Origin: Bacillus sp. V2I10
Lineage (GTDB): Bacteria > Bacillota > Bacilli > Bacillales > Bacillaceae
DNA: 64,000 nucleotides
Direction: 5' to 3'
Assembly (NCBI RefSeq): GCF_030817055.1
Contig: NZ_JAUSYV010000001.1
Span: 16,001-80,000 of the forward strand
Numbering within the stretch: position 1 is the stretch's first letter; every line of letters begins with the position of its first letter. The translations under genes and the position numbers were made by a program. This document shows, in pieces, positions 52,624 to 61,681 of this stretch. The notes beneath the pieces were generated by a model. That model was not told the origin of the DNA. It searched no databases and was given only the letters and a program-made list of their open reading frames with translations.

Positions 52624-53496
52624 TTATCCTATTTTTATTGTAATACTTCGTCCACTTGTCCCAAATTCTTTCATTTTCGTTTTGGCCGCTTCTTTCACCG
52701 CTTCAATCGCCGGCAGCAAGATCAAACGCGGCTCATACACATCCGGATTTTCATTGAGTGTACGACGAATGGAGGTTGTCCAAGCTTGAGTATTTTCCGT
52801 GTTCACATTAATTTTAGCGTGACCCAGTTCAATTGCACACTGAAGCTGATGCAATGGAATACCTGTTCCGCCATGAAGCACTAACGGAATTTCTGTTTTA
52901 TCCGCGATTTCCTTCATTTCTTCAAAACCAAGCTGCGGCTCACCCTGGTACGGTCCGTGAACGGAGCCAAGAGCGGCAGCTAATGCATCGATGCCTGTTT
53001 CTTCGACAATGCGGATGCATTCATTGATATCCGCATACTGAATGCCGCCGACCAACCCGTCTTCCTGGCCGCCTACTGTACCGACCTCGGCTTCGACCGA
53101 AACGCCTTTGACTTTGGCGTAGGCCACTACTTCTTTTGTCATCGCAATGTTTGCCTCAATCGAACCATGTGATCCATCGATCATCACTGACGTAAATCCG
53201 GCATCAATCGCCTGCTTGCAGCGTTCAATACTCATGCCATGATCCAAATGAAGCGCAACCGGAACAGTAATATTTAGTTCTTCGACTAACGCATTGACCA
53301 TTGAGGATATCGTGTGGAAGCCTCCGAGATAATCAACAAGCCGGTCCGACGCAGCTAAAATGATCGGTGCTTGTTCCTCTTCTGCAGCGAGCAAAAAGGC
53401 CTGAGCAAATTCAAGACCATTGATATTAAACTGTCCTACTGCATATCTGTCCTCTTTTGCTTTTTTTAGCATCTCTTTCATTGCAACCAAAGCCAT
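52624..53496 (-). CDS. iolJ: Class II aldolase, 2-deoxy-5-keto-gluconate-6-phosphate aldolase
   Basis: 290 residues. Splits 2-deoxy-5-keto-gluconate-6-phosphate to dihydroxyacetone phosphate and malonate semialdehyde. Class II zinc aldolase motifs are VALHLDHGMSIERC, VMIDGSHGSIEANI, VEAEVGTVGGQEDG, LGSVHGPYQG and LVLHGGTGIP. AAAGGAGAG precedes ATG 53496; a longer frame begins 17 codons upstream without a site. The last iol-specific gene, after iolE. Confidence 0.93.
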   Translation of the reverse strand: MALVAMKEMLKKAKEDRYAVGQFNINGLEFAQAFLLAAEEEQAPIILAASDRLVDYLGGFHTISSMVNALVEELNITVPVALHLDHGMSIERCKQAIDAGFTSVMIDGSHGSIEANIAMTKEVVAYAKVKGVSVEAEVGTVGGQEDGLVGGIQYADINECIRIVEETGIDALAAALGSVHGPYQGEPQLGFEEMKEIADKTEIPLVLHGGTGIPLHQLQCAIELGHAKINVNTENTQAWTTSIRRTLNENPDVYEPRLILLPAIEAVKEAAKTKMKEFGTSGRSITIKIG

Positions 53497-53559
53497 GTAA
53501 TGAATCTCTCCTTTCGCCTCGTTAATAGCTAAAGATTCTCTTCGCAACCTATATTACTT

Positions 53560-54453
53560 TTAGTTCTGCACCAATTTAATTAATGTACTATCTAGATACT
53601 TTCTGGCGATAAGTGCGTATTCCAGAGGGTGAGCAACAGCTGGATCCTGTTCTGCCTCGATAACGATCCAGCCTGTGTAGCCATATTCCTCAAGCACGTC
53701 AAACGGCTGTCTAAAATCAATGCTTCCATCACCCGGTACCGTAAATATGCCCGCTAAAAACGATTCTCTAAATGACTTTCCTTCTTGTTTGCATTCGTCC
53801 ATCACAGCCTGTCTGACATCTTTAAAGTGAACGTGCTTAATGCGGTTCATATGTTTTTTAATCAGGGCCATATAGTCGCCGTCTGAAACGAAAATGTGGC
53901 CTGTATCATACAAAAGATGGACGTGATTTGGATCGGTTTCAGCCAGCAGGCGGTCAATTTCTTCAAGCGTTTGTACGCCAGTACCCATGTGATGATGGAA
54001 AACAAGCTTCAAGCCATATTCATCCGCAATTTTGCCAAGCTCATTTAATCCTCCACAAAGCATTTTCCACTCGTCGTCAGTAAAATAAGGTTTTTCTTTA
54101 AAAACGTTTCTATCGAGGCCTTGAATGCTGTATGTCTGTTCAGATACAACCGCGACTGCCGCATCCACTTCTTTTAAATACGCGCAGTGAGCATGAAAAT
54201 CTTCGGATGTTTTTTCGATGCCATCGCGAATGATAAAGCTAGAAAACCACTGTCCGGCAATTTTTAAGTTGCGCAGCGCCAGTTCCTTTTTTAACACGGC
54301 AGCTTCAGGGAAGAAGCCGCCCACTTCTGTCCCTTGAAATCCTGCTACAACGATATCGCTTAACAAATGAGATAAAGTATTCCCAGCGCCGATTTCTGGA
54401 ATGTCATCGTTGCGCCAGCCGATCGGGGCAATTCCCCATAAAATGTCCTGCAT
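53560..54453 (-). CDS. iolE: Inosose dehydratase
   Basis: 297 residues. Dehydrates scyllo-inosose (2-keto-myo-inositol) to the 3D-trihydroxycyclohexanedione. TIM-barrel metal-site motifs: LVFHHHMGTGVQTLEE, HLLYDTGHIFVSDGDY, IKHVHFKDVRQAV and GWIVIEAEQDPAVAHP. The N-terminal WGIAPIGWRNDDIPEIG is an IolE hallmark. Located between iolD and iolJ with gaps under 65 bp. Confidence 0.95.
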   Translation of the reverse strand: MQDILWGIAPIGWRNDDIPEIGAGNTLSHLLSDIVVAGFQGTEVGGFFPEAAVLKKELALRNLKIAGQWFSSFIIRDGIEKTSEDFHAHCAYLKEVDAAVAVVSEQTYSIQGLDRNVFKEKPYFTDDEWKMLCGGLNELGKIADEYGLKLVFHHHMGTGVQTLEEIDRLLAETDPNHVHLLYDTGHIFVSDGDYMALIKKHMNRIKHVHFKDVRQAVMDECKQEGKSFRESFLAGIFTVPGDGSIDFRQPFDVLEEYGYTGWIVIEAEQDPAVAHPLEYALIARKYLDSTLIKLVQN

Positions 54454-54469
54454 CGTGTGCGGCCTCCTC

Positions 54470-56380
54470 TTAATACGTCTTTACTGTTTCTAATTTTTTC
54501 GCTCTTGCGGCATATGCTTTTTGAACGCTTTCTGACTCAGACACTTCGGCTACGCCGACGTTCCACCAGCCATCATACCCATTAGACATCGTTTTCGGAA
54601 GCACCTTCATATCAATCAATGTCGAAACCGACTGCCCTTTCGCATCCTCAAGCGCTGCTTTTAATTCTTCTACCGTATTCGCTTTGTATGACTTCGCTCC
54701 GTAGGCTTCTGCCACCTTCGCATAATCGATGTTCATAATTTGGTTGTCATGTGTACGGAATTCACAGAAGTAAGAACCGCTTCCATTTTCCATCTGCAGG
54801 TTGTTAATACAGCCATAGCCGGAGTTATCAAACAGCAGGATGTTGATTTTTTTATCGTATTGAAGTGCAGTCACAAGTTCTGTGTGAAGAAGCAGGAAGC
54901 TTCCGTCGCCGACAGCCGCATATACTTCGCGGTCCGGATGGGCAAGTTTCGCACCCAGTGCGCCAGCTACTTCATAACCCATGCACGAATAGCCGTATTC
55001 CAAATGGTACGTATTCGGTACATCGGAATGCCATAAGCGCTGCAGATCGCCTGGAAGGGATCCGGCCGAGCCGATTACTACACTGTCTGGCGCTACTGTT
55101 TCATTGATCGTCACAAGCGCTGCCGACTGGGCAAATTCCGTTTGAAGCACGTCTGCATATTCATTCAGCACTTCTTGAGAGAATTGGTTTTTAATCTCTG
55201 GTGAGAAGTTTTCACGCTGGAAGGCCACATTCGCCAAGCGGTCACGCTCCTGAAGCCACTCACTCTTCCAGCCTCTAAATGTTTCGCCAAATTCTGTTTC
55301 ATAGCCTTCTAAAAGCGGTGCCAGCTGTTCAAGCGCTGTTTTGGCGTCTGCCACGACCTGGAAACCGTCTAATTTATAAGCCTGAAGGCGGCTGACGTTA
55401 ATGTTTAAAAAGGATGTTTGTTCGAAATCAAATTGTGTTTTCGATGATGTTGTAAAGTCTGTGTAGCGTGTACCGATTCCGATGACCAGGTCTGTGTCGC
55501 GGGCCACTTTGTTCGCTGCAGCTGTACCGAGAATGCCAAGACCACCCAGGTTATTTTCAAACGATACTTCTACGGTTGATTTCCCAGCCTGTGTTTCCAC
55601 AAGCGGAATATTATGTTTTTCAGAGATTTGTTTTAAAATGTCGCGTGCACCTGAGTAGCGGGCGCCGCCGCCGACGATGATAACCGGCTTTTTGCTTTCT
55701 TTAATGCGTTCCGCTGCACCTTGAAGCTCGCGCTCTACGGCCGGCTTGCGGTCCAAATAATGAACACGTTTGTCAAAGAAACGCTCGTCATAATCAAACG
55801 CTTCCCCTTCGACATCCTGTGCGATGCAGATCGTTGCCGGACCTGATTTGGCCGGATCTGTCATCACTTCAAAGGCACGGATCAAAGCGGACATGAGCTG
55901 CTCTGGGCGTGTGACGCGGTCCCAATAGCGGGAAACCGCCATAAACGCTTCGTTTGTGGTAATGGCCGTGCTGTGCTCATGCTCCAGCTGCTGAAGCACC
56001 GGGTCCGGCTGGCGCGTGGCAAATGTATCTGCTGGAAGCAGCAGAACCGGAATATTGTTCGCAAAGGCAGTTCCCGCTGCTGCAATCAAGTTGGCTGAAC
56101 CAGGTCCGGCTGATGTGGTCACTGCATAAATCTTGCGGCGCAGCATTTCACGGCTGTAGGCGATCGCTGCATGTGCCATTCCCTGCTCATTTTTTCCCTG
56201 GTACACTTTTAGATGGCCTGCATCTTGTTCAAGCGCCTGGCCAATTCCAAGCACGTTGCCGTGTCCGAATATGTTAAACATCCCTTCAACAAATGGATAC
56301 TCTTCCCCGTCAACGTGAATGTATTGCTGATTTAAAAATTTTATTAACGCTTGCGCGGTTGTTAATCGAATGGTTTTCAT
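54470..56380 (-). CDS. iolD: 3D-(3,5/4)-trihydroxycyclohexane-1,2-dione hydrolase
   Basis: A 636-residue thiamine diphosphate enzyme that opens the cyclohexanedione ring to 5-deoxy-glucuronate. Three acetolactate synthase-like domains are seen. The N-terminal PYR domain has EGMFNIFGHGNVLGIGQ with the activating Glu region; the C-terminal PP domain has GDGSFLLLHTEL ending in LLFDNSGYGCINN, the ThDP/Mg motif. The length is normal. It starts 29 bp after iolC. Confidence 0.96.
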   Translation of the reverse strand: MKTIRLTTAQALIKFLNQQYIHVDGEEYPFVEGMFNIFGHGNVLGIGQALEQDAGHLKVYQGKNEQGMAHAAIAYSREMLRRKIYAVTTSAGPGSANLIAAAGTAFANNIPVLLLPADTFATRQPDPVLQQLEHEHSTAITTNEAFMAVSRYWDRVTRPEQLMSALIRAFEVMTDPAKSGPATICIAQDVEGEAFDYDERFFDKRVHYLDRKPAVERELQGAAERIKESKKPVIIVGGGARYSGARDILKQISEKHNIPLVETQAGKSTVEVSFENNLGGLGILGTAAANKVARDTDLVIGIGTRYTDFTTSSKTQFDFEQTSFLNINVSRLQAYKLDGFQVVADAKTALEQLAPLLEGYETEFGETFRGWKSEWLQERDRLANVAFQRENFSPEIKNQFSQEVLNEYADVLQTEFAQSAALVTINETVAPDSVVIGSAGSLPGDLQRLWHSDVPNTYHLEYGYSCMGYEVAGALGAKLAHPDREVYAAVGDGSFLLLHTELVTALQYDKKINILLFDNSGYGCINNLQMENGSGSYFCEFRTHDNQIMNIDYAKVAEAYGAKSYKANTVEELKAALEDAKGQSVSTLIDMKVLPKTMSNGYDGWWNVGVAEVSESESVQKAYAARAKKLETVKTY

Positions 56381-56409
56381 CCGTTGCTCACTCCTTAATA
56401 TCTCATTTT

Positions 56410-57393
56410 TTATACATGCACGCCGGCTGCAATCAGCTGCTTGATTTCAGAAACGACCGGCATCGCATCAGACGAACTGTGTTTGCTGACTACGATGGAT
56501 GCGGAAGCACTCCCGTATTTTAAAGCGGTTTCAATATCTTTCCCGCTTACAAGAGCGTAAAGGAAGGCGGATGCGTAGGAATCACCGGCGCCAAATGTTT
56601 TCAATACGTTCGTTTTATATGCCTGGGCACGGAAGACCTCGCCTGTTTTTGCATAAGCGTATGAGCCTTCAACACCATGCTTAATCACCACAAGATCAGC
56701 GGAATGTTCAAACAGGTGACGAATCGTTTCAACGTTATCGCCGCCCTGGATATTTTCCATTACATCAAATTCATCACGTGTGCCAATCACAATATCGGAT
56801 TGTTCGGCAACAAGTGAGTAGTAAACCGCTGTTTGTTCCGGTGACTGCCATGTGTACGGACGGTAGTCGAGTTCAAAGACAATTTTCACATCGTGTTTTT
56901 TCGCCAGGCTGACTGATTTCAGAACCGCTTCACGTGACGGGCTTTTTGCGAGTGCTGTACCCGATACAAGCAGAATTTTTGCTTTCTTTATGGACTCTTT
57001 CCTTACTTCGGATGGCTCAAGATACAAGTCTGCTACATCGTCGCGGTACATCAGGATACTGCACTCGTCCGGGCTTAAAATTTCAGTGAACGCAAGGCCT
57101 GTCTTATGGCCTTCTTTGTCTGTAACCATATCGGACGTATCTATGCCTACTCCGCGCATATATTGCTCGATAAAGCGTCCATGCTGGTCATCCGCCAATT
57201 TGCCGATAAATCCAACTTTCAAGCCTAATTTCGCGCTTCCGATTGCCACGTTTGCTGGCGAGCCGCCAACATACTTTGTAAACGTCATTGTTTCTTCCAT
57301 TGGCATGTTGTATTCGTTCGCATTCAAGTCAATGCACGCACGACCAATTGCAATTAAGTCTAATTCTTTTTCATTATTAAATGTATAGTTCAT
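56410..57393 (-). CDS. iolC: 5-dehydro-2-deoxygluconokinase
   Basis: A 327-residue PfkB-family kinase phosphorylating 2-deoxy-5-keto-gluconate. Substrate-side motif YVGGSPANVAIGSAKLGLKVGFIGKL; the catalytic Asp lies in TFGAGDSYASAFLYAL, the PfkB signature. Begins 26 bp after iolB. The product feeds IolJ. Confidence 0.95.
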   Translation of the reverse strand: MNYTFNNEKELDLIAIGRACIDLNANEYNMPMEETMTFTKYVGGSPANVAIGSAKLGLKVGFIGKLADDQHGRFIEQYMRGVGIDTSDMVTDKEGHKTGLAFTEILSPDECSILMYRDDVADLYLEPSEVRKESIKKAKILLVSGTALAKSPSREAVLKSVSLAKKHDVKIVFELDYRPYTWQSPEQTAVYYSLVAEQSDIVIGTRDEFDVMENIQGGDNVETIRHLFEHSADLVVIKHGVEGSYAYAKTGEVFRAQAYKTNVLKTFGAGDSYASAFLYALVSGKDIETALKYGSASASIVVSKHSSSDAMPVVSEIKQLIAAGVHV

Positions 57394-57418
57394 CGGGTTA
57401 ACAGCTCCTTCTTTTATG

Positions 57419-58237
57419 TTAACGCTTTAAAATCCACTCGTGATCCGGGTCATTATGAAACTTCCAAATGCGTGTCGGGCCAGCCATAACATTCAAGTAG
57501 TAAGACTCGTAGCCATCTGGTACGCCGACTGGATGGTATCCCGCCGGCACCAAAACCACATCGCCGTTTTCAACGGTCATTGTTTCGTCAATGGACCGGT
57601 CGTCTGTGTACACACGTTGAAAAACAAAGCCTTGAGGCGGATTCATTTCATGGTAGTACGATTCTTCTAGGAATGACTCATCCGGCAAATTGTCCTGATC
57701 ATGTTTATGAGGCGGGTAGCTCGACCAGTTGCCGCTTTCTGTGTACACTTCTACGATAAGCAGACTGTTGGCACGCGAATCAGACTCAGGCAAAATGTTG
57801 TGAACCATTCGTTTATTGCTTAAGATGCCGCGGTTTTCAACCCCTACATCTGATGCTTTTATCAAGCATGTGGGAAGCTGCTCGGCAGATGGTGAGTAGC
57901 AAAGTGCTACGCGGGCAGCTGTTGCGCCTTCTACGTGGAATGTTTTATCGTTAGACACATATACACTGTCTGTCGGTACTTTCTCAAACGCATTTTCACG
58001 CCGCGTACCGAGGTCTCGGAACTCTTCGTTTCCCTCTGTTACATGAATGTTGCCAGTCAGGGCAACAATGCAGCACTCAGTCTTAGCAAGTGATTCGGTA
58101 TAAGTGGCGCCGGGAGCCAGATCAATGACTTTAAATCCGACATATTCAAGGGGAGAATTTTCTTGTGTAACGTCATGAACGATCGTGACGCCTTCAGACA
58201 GTTTATTTTTTGCTGGTTTCTGGAGTAAGCGACTCAT
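57419..58237 (-). CDS. iolB: 5-deoxy-glucuronate isomerase
   Basis: 272 residues, bicupin fold. Isomerises 5-deoxy-glucuronate to 2-deoxy-5-keto-gluconate. Metal-site histidines and glutamate are in WSSYPPHKHD and LEESYYHEMNPPQGFVFQRVY; GDVVLVPAGYHPVGVPDGYESYYLNVMAG is the C-terminal IolB block. A strong hairpin separates it from iolA upstream. Confidence 0.95.
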   Translation of the reverse strand: MSRLLQKPAKNKLSEGVTIVHDVTQENSPLEYVGFKVIDLAPGATYTESLAKTECCIVALTGNIHVTEGNEEFRDLGTRRENAFEKVPTDSVYVSNDKTFHVEGATAARVALCYSPSAEQLPTCLIKASDVGVENRGILSNKRMVHNILPESDSRANSLLIVEVYTESGNWSSYPPHKHDQDNLPDESFLEESYYHEMNPPQGFVFQRVYTDDRSIDETMTVENGDVVLVPAGYHPVGVPDGYESYYLNVMAGPTRIWKFHNDPDHEWILKR

Positions 58238-58270
58238 CTATGTACCTCCTGATTTTTGTTTGAATGGCCT

Positions 58271-58296
58271 CGCTGTCCGGATCAATCCAGACAGCG
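58271..58296 (-). other. Intercistronic hairpin between iolA and iolB
   Basis: Arms CGCTGTC and GACAGCG, with an inner GGAT/ATCC stem. There is no T run, so an mRNA stability or processing element is more likely than a terminator. Confidence 0.6.
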
Positions 58297-58310
58297 GAGC
58301 GGATTCAAGA

Positions 58311-59771
58311 TTACTTCACGTAACGTGCTGTGACCATTTTCTTGCGTGTAAAGAATTCAACACCATCTTTACCGTTCGCATGAAGATCACCGTAGAATGA
58401 ATTTTTGTAGCCTGAGAACGGGAAGAAGGCCATTGGTGCCGGTACACCGACGTTAATGCCAAGCATGCCCGCATCGATCGTTTCACGGAACTGGCGTACC
58501 GCTGCAGCGCTGTCTGTATACAGGCAGGCACCATTCGCAAGAGTAGAAGCGTTCGCTGTTTCAACACCTTCTGCCAGGTCTTTTACCCGGACGATCGATA
58601 AAACTGGTGCGAAAATTTCATCCTGCCAAATTGCCATCTCTTGTGTCACGTTATCGAAGATCGTCGCACCAAGGAAGTAACCATCCCCTTTTGCAGCTTC
58701 GTCTTCACGTCCGTCACGCACAAGGGTCGCGCCCTGCTCGATACCGGCTTCAATGTAGCCCACTGTGCGCTCTTTTGCATTTTCGCGGATGATCGGGCCA
58801 AGGAATACACCGTCATCTAAGCCGTTACCAATTTTAATGTTGTCCGCTGCTTCTTTCAGCTTCGCGATAAATTCATCAGCTATGCTGTCTTCTACTGCGA
58901 CAACCGCTGCGGCCATGCAGCGCTCACCAGCTGAACCGAAGGCGGCAGCTGTGACTTCTTTCACGGCCAGATCAAGGTTCGCATCCGCCAGGACGATCGA
59001 GTGATTTTTCGCTCCTGCAAGCGCCTGTACACGTTTCAAATTCGACGCGCCTGTTTTGTATACATATTCTGCAACCGGCTGTGAGCCGACAAAGGAAATC
59101 GCTTTTACTTCTGGATGCTCAAGCAGCCCGTTTACAACATCATGTGCGCCGTTGACGATATTCAGGACACCGTCTGGAAGGCCTGCTTCTTTAAACAAGT
59201 CTACAAGTCTTGCTGCTAAAAGCGGAGTACGCTCAGATGGCTTCAACACGAATGTGTTACCGCACGCAATTGCCAGTGGGTACATCCAGCAAGGAACCAT
59301 CATCGGAAAGTTAAATGGCGTGATGCCGCCGACAACACCAATCGGGTAGCGGTACATGCCTGATTCAATGTTTGTCGCGATGTCTGGAAGCTGGCTGCCC
59401 ATCATAAGTGTCGGTGCACCTGCTGCAAATTCGACGCACTCAATCCCGCGCTGTACTTCGCCCATGGCTTCTGACAAGCTTTTGCCGTTTTCAATCGTGA
59501 TCAGCTTCGCCAACTCTTCCCAGTTGTCCACAAGAAGCTGCTGGTATTTAAACAAGACGCGCGCGCGTTTCGGCACAGCTGTCTGTGACCATTTCTGGAA
59601 CGCTTCACTTGCTGCCTGCACCGCGCGCTCTACATCTTCTTTTGTGGAAATCGGCACTTCCGCAATCGCTTCACCCGTTGCCGGGTTCACAACCGTTTCG
59701 ATTTGGCCGGCTAACGCTTCGACCCATTCACCGTTTATGTAGTTTTGCAATTTTTTCACTTGAGTTATCAT
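58311..59771 (-). CDS. iolA: Methylmalonate-semialdehyde dehydrogenase (CoA-acylating)
   Basis: 486 residues, aldehyde dehydrogenase superfamily. Converts malonate semialdehyde to acetyl-CoA and CO2, the last step of inositol breakdown. NAD site in FVGSQPVAEYVYKTG; catalytic Cys in AFGSAGERCMAAAV; C-terminal FPFSGYKNSFYGDLHANGKDGVEFFT is the MmsA hallmark. It is the first gene of the leftward iolABCDE-J operon, after AGGAGG. The promoter is somewhere between here and 60.6 kb. Confidence 0.95.
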   Translation of the reverse strand: MITQVKKLQNYINGEWVEALAGQIETVVNPATGEAIAEVPISTKEDVERAVQAASEAFQKWSQTAVPKRARVLFKYQQLLVDNWEELAKLITIENGKSLSEAMGEVQRGIECVEFAAGAPTLMMGSQLPDIATNIESGMYRYPIGVVGGITPFNFPMMVPCWMYPLAIACGNTFVLKPSERTPLLAARLVDLFKEAGLPDGVLNIVNGAHDVVNGLLEHPEVKAISFVGSQPVAEYVYKTGASNLKRVQALAGAKNHSIVLADANLDLAVKEVTAAAFGSAGERCMAAAVVAVEDSIADEFIAKLKEAADNIKIGNGLDDGVFLGPIIRENAKERTVGYIEAGIEQGATLVRDGREDEAAKGDGYFLGATIFDNVTQEMAIWQDEIFAPVLSIVRVKDLAEGVETANASTLANGACLYTDSAAAVRQFRETIDAGMLGINVGVPAPMAFFPFSGYKNSFYGDLHANGKDGVEFFTRKKMVTARYVK

Positions 59772-59842
59772 TATACTTCCTCCTTAAAAATTCAGTTTTT
59801 TATAATTTACAAGACAAGCTCTACAGTGCAAGTCCATAAAAA

Positions 59843-60307
59843 ATATAATCAAATGGGACCGATCACATTGGAAATGTTTGATTACTTGAATGATAAAAAT
59901 ATTACAATCGTCACTAATAATCTTGAATTTATCACCCGAGCTATTCCATATGAAAATTTAAATTATTATAATAGGCGGTATTCTGGAACGAAAAACAAAT
60001 TCACTTGAACAGCCTCAGAACATTGACTCTCTTAAAACGGATAACATCACCAAAGCTTTTATGGCTTCTACGGGTGTTTCTCTTTCAAATGGTATAACAA
60101 ATTCATCGCCGTTGGAGACAGAATTAAAACAAACTGTCGTAGGTCGAAGTTAGAAAGTGTTTTTAGTGATTGATCACGATAAAAATGGGAAATATGGATT
60201 GACAACCTATTGCCAGTTAAGTGATATCGATTGTCTTATTAACTTCCGCCGGAGAAGTATCAAGATTATTTAAATGAAAATAAAATCGAAGTAGTGTGTA
60301 CTGATTA
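59843..60307 (+). pseudogene. DeoR-family regulator remnant (sugar-sensing C-terminal domain)
   Basis: The first frame gives GPITLEMFDYLNDKNITIVT, then NNLEFITRAI. After a shift near 59965 the text is IIGGILERKTNSLEQPQNID and KAFMASTGVSLSNGITNSS, then PLETELKQTVVGRS-stop-KVFLVIDHDK. These are the DeoRC blocks (GG, F.. G..G, T....E...K). The N-terminal HTH is gone. The position opposite iolA is where an iolR-type repressor gene would be expected. Confidence 0.8.
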
Positions 60308-60601
60308 ATTCATCATCTTGTTTTGTGGAATCTCCTTCTTAACCTGAATAGCTTTTATTCATTAAATATTTTTTCTAGAAGCCGGGATTAAAGGTGACTT
60401 TTCTAATAATTTAAGTAACCTACCAAGGAAAGAACTTTCCTTAATGGGTGAAAAAAAGTGAGAAATCCGGTCTAATAATGTATCCCTCAATACTTATCAA
60501 AAGATCATTACCCTCTTTCTTCAAAGGAAAGTTATTTCTTAAATAGATACTATCTTTTGCTTAATACCTTTGATTTCGGATAAAAGTTAGAAATGTAAAA
60601 T
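60308..60601. other. Intergenic region with two operator-like palindromes
   Basis: No gene. It carries AAGGAAAGAACTTTCCTT at 60425-60442 and a weaker relative, AAGGAAA-GTTA-TTTCTTA, at 60524-60541. No terminator was recognised after the SBP gene that ends at 60602. Confidence 0.6.
60425..60442. promoter_or_regulatory. 18-bp operator-like palindrome, second copy
   Basis: AAGGAAAGAACTTTCCTT, identical over all 18 bp to 39669-39686 upstream of the inositol dehydrogenase-like gene. Confidence 0.7.
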
Positions 60602-61576
60602 TCATTTAGAAATTTCTTTTAAAAACTTAAGCTTTTCCTCTGCATTTTCCTTTGTAATTACATCAGCACCTGTATCAATTCGTTTTTCTACATTTTCTCC
60701 CTTGATCGCTTTTACTGCGTTTTCTACTCCATTATAGCCCATGTCATAAGGGTTTTGAGCCACTGTTCCTGCAAGCTCACCAGCTTTAACAGATTCAACA
60801 GATTCTATGGTTCCATCCAAACCAACAACAGGAATCTTAGATCCTGAAGCTTGTACACCTCTCAATGCACCCATTGCCATGTCATCACTGCTGACAAACA
60901 TTCCTTTAACACCTTTATGGCTTTGTAAAATATTTTCTGCAACCGTCATGGCTTTTGCTTTATCACTATCCGCCGGCTGTTGAGCGATCACTTTCATGCC
61001 TGCCGCTTCCAATGCTTTTTTTGCACCAGCTAAACGGTCATCATGTACTTTGTTTCCTAATGCTCCGCCAATTAGGGCGACTTCATCTCCCTTTTTCAGT
61101 TTAGACGCTAACAGTTCTCCACCTTTTTCTCCAGCTGTTTCATTGTCAGTGCCAATAAATGTTACCTTGTCTGCCCAATCTACATCCTGATTGATTAAAA
61201 GAACCGGAATATTCTTTTGTTTGTATTGCTCAAATGTAGACGCTGCCGTGTCCGGCTGGGTTGCTGAAACAACCAGTGCGCCTGGATTTCGATTCAGTGC
61301 ATCCTGCATCATGTTTACTTGTTCCATAACCTGCGATTCGGAAGAAGGGCCTAAAATTGTTCCGTCTACATTGTAATCTTCAAACGCCTGCTCCGCACCA
61401 GCTTGCACAAAGTTCCAATATTCACTTGTCAAAGACTGAAGGACGACCGCTACTTTCGGCTGTTCTCCTGATCCATCTGAAGAGCCGCTTGCCGGTGAAG
61501 CTGCTTCTTTCCCGCATCCTGTTAAAGAAGACATTACTAAAGCCGACAGTATTGGAGCCACAAGGAACTTTTTCAT
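60602..61576 (-). CDS. Sugar/inositol ABC transporter substrate-binding lipoprotein (RbsB-like)
   Basis: 324 residues. Signal with lipobox SLTGCG (Cys about 21), then a Peripla_BP_4 fold: VAVVLQSLTSEYWNFVQAGAEQAF, ALVVSATQPDTAASTFEQYK, INQDVDWADKVTFIGTDNETAGEKGGELL, MFVSSDDMAMGALRGVQ, VVGLDGTIESVESV. Ligands of this family include ribose, inositol and other sugars; the iol operon next door favours inositol. Last gene of the three-gene transporter unit. Confidence 0.88.
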   Translation of the reverse strand: MKKFLVAPILSALVMSSLTGCGKEAASPASGSSDGSGEQPKVAVVLQSLTSEYWNFVQAGAEQAFEDYNVDGTILGPSSESQVMEQVNMMQDALNRNPGALVVSATQPDTAASTFEQYKQKNIPVLLINQDVDWADKVTFIGTDNETAGEKGGELLASKLKKGDEVALIGGALGNKVHDDRLAGAKKALEAAGMKVIAQQPADSDKAKAMTVAENILQSHKGVKGMFVSSDDMAMGALRGVQASGSKIPVVGLDGTIESVESVKAGELAGTVAQNPYDMGYNGVENAVKAIKGENVEKRIDTGADVITKENAEEKLKFLKEISK

Positions 61577-61681
61577 TTAAAAAACCTCTCTTTTTGGTTA
61601 GTTTTATAAAACAAATATTCCACCCTAAAAAATAAGAATATTCAAAATATTTATCGATTGGTGAATCAAGCCCCTAAATCA

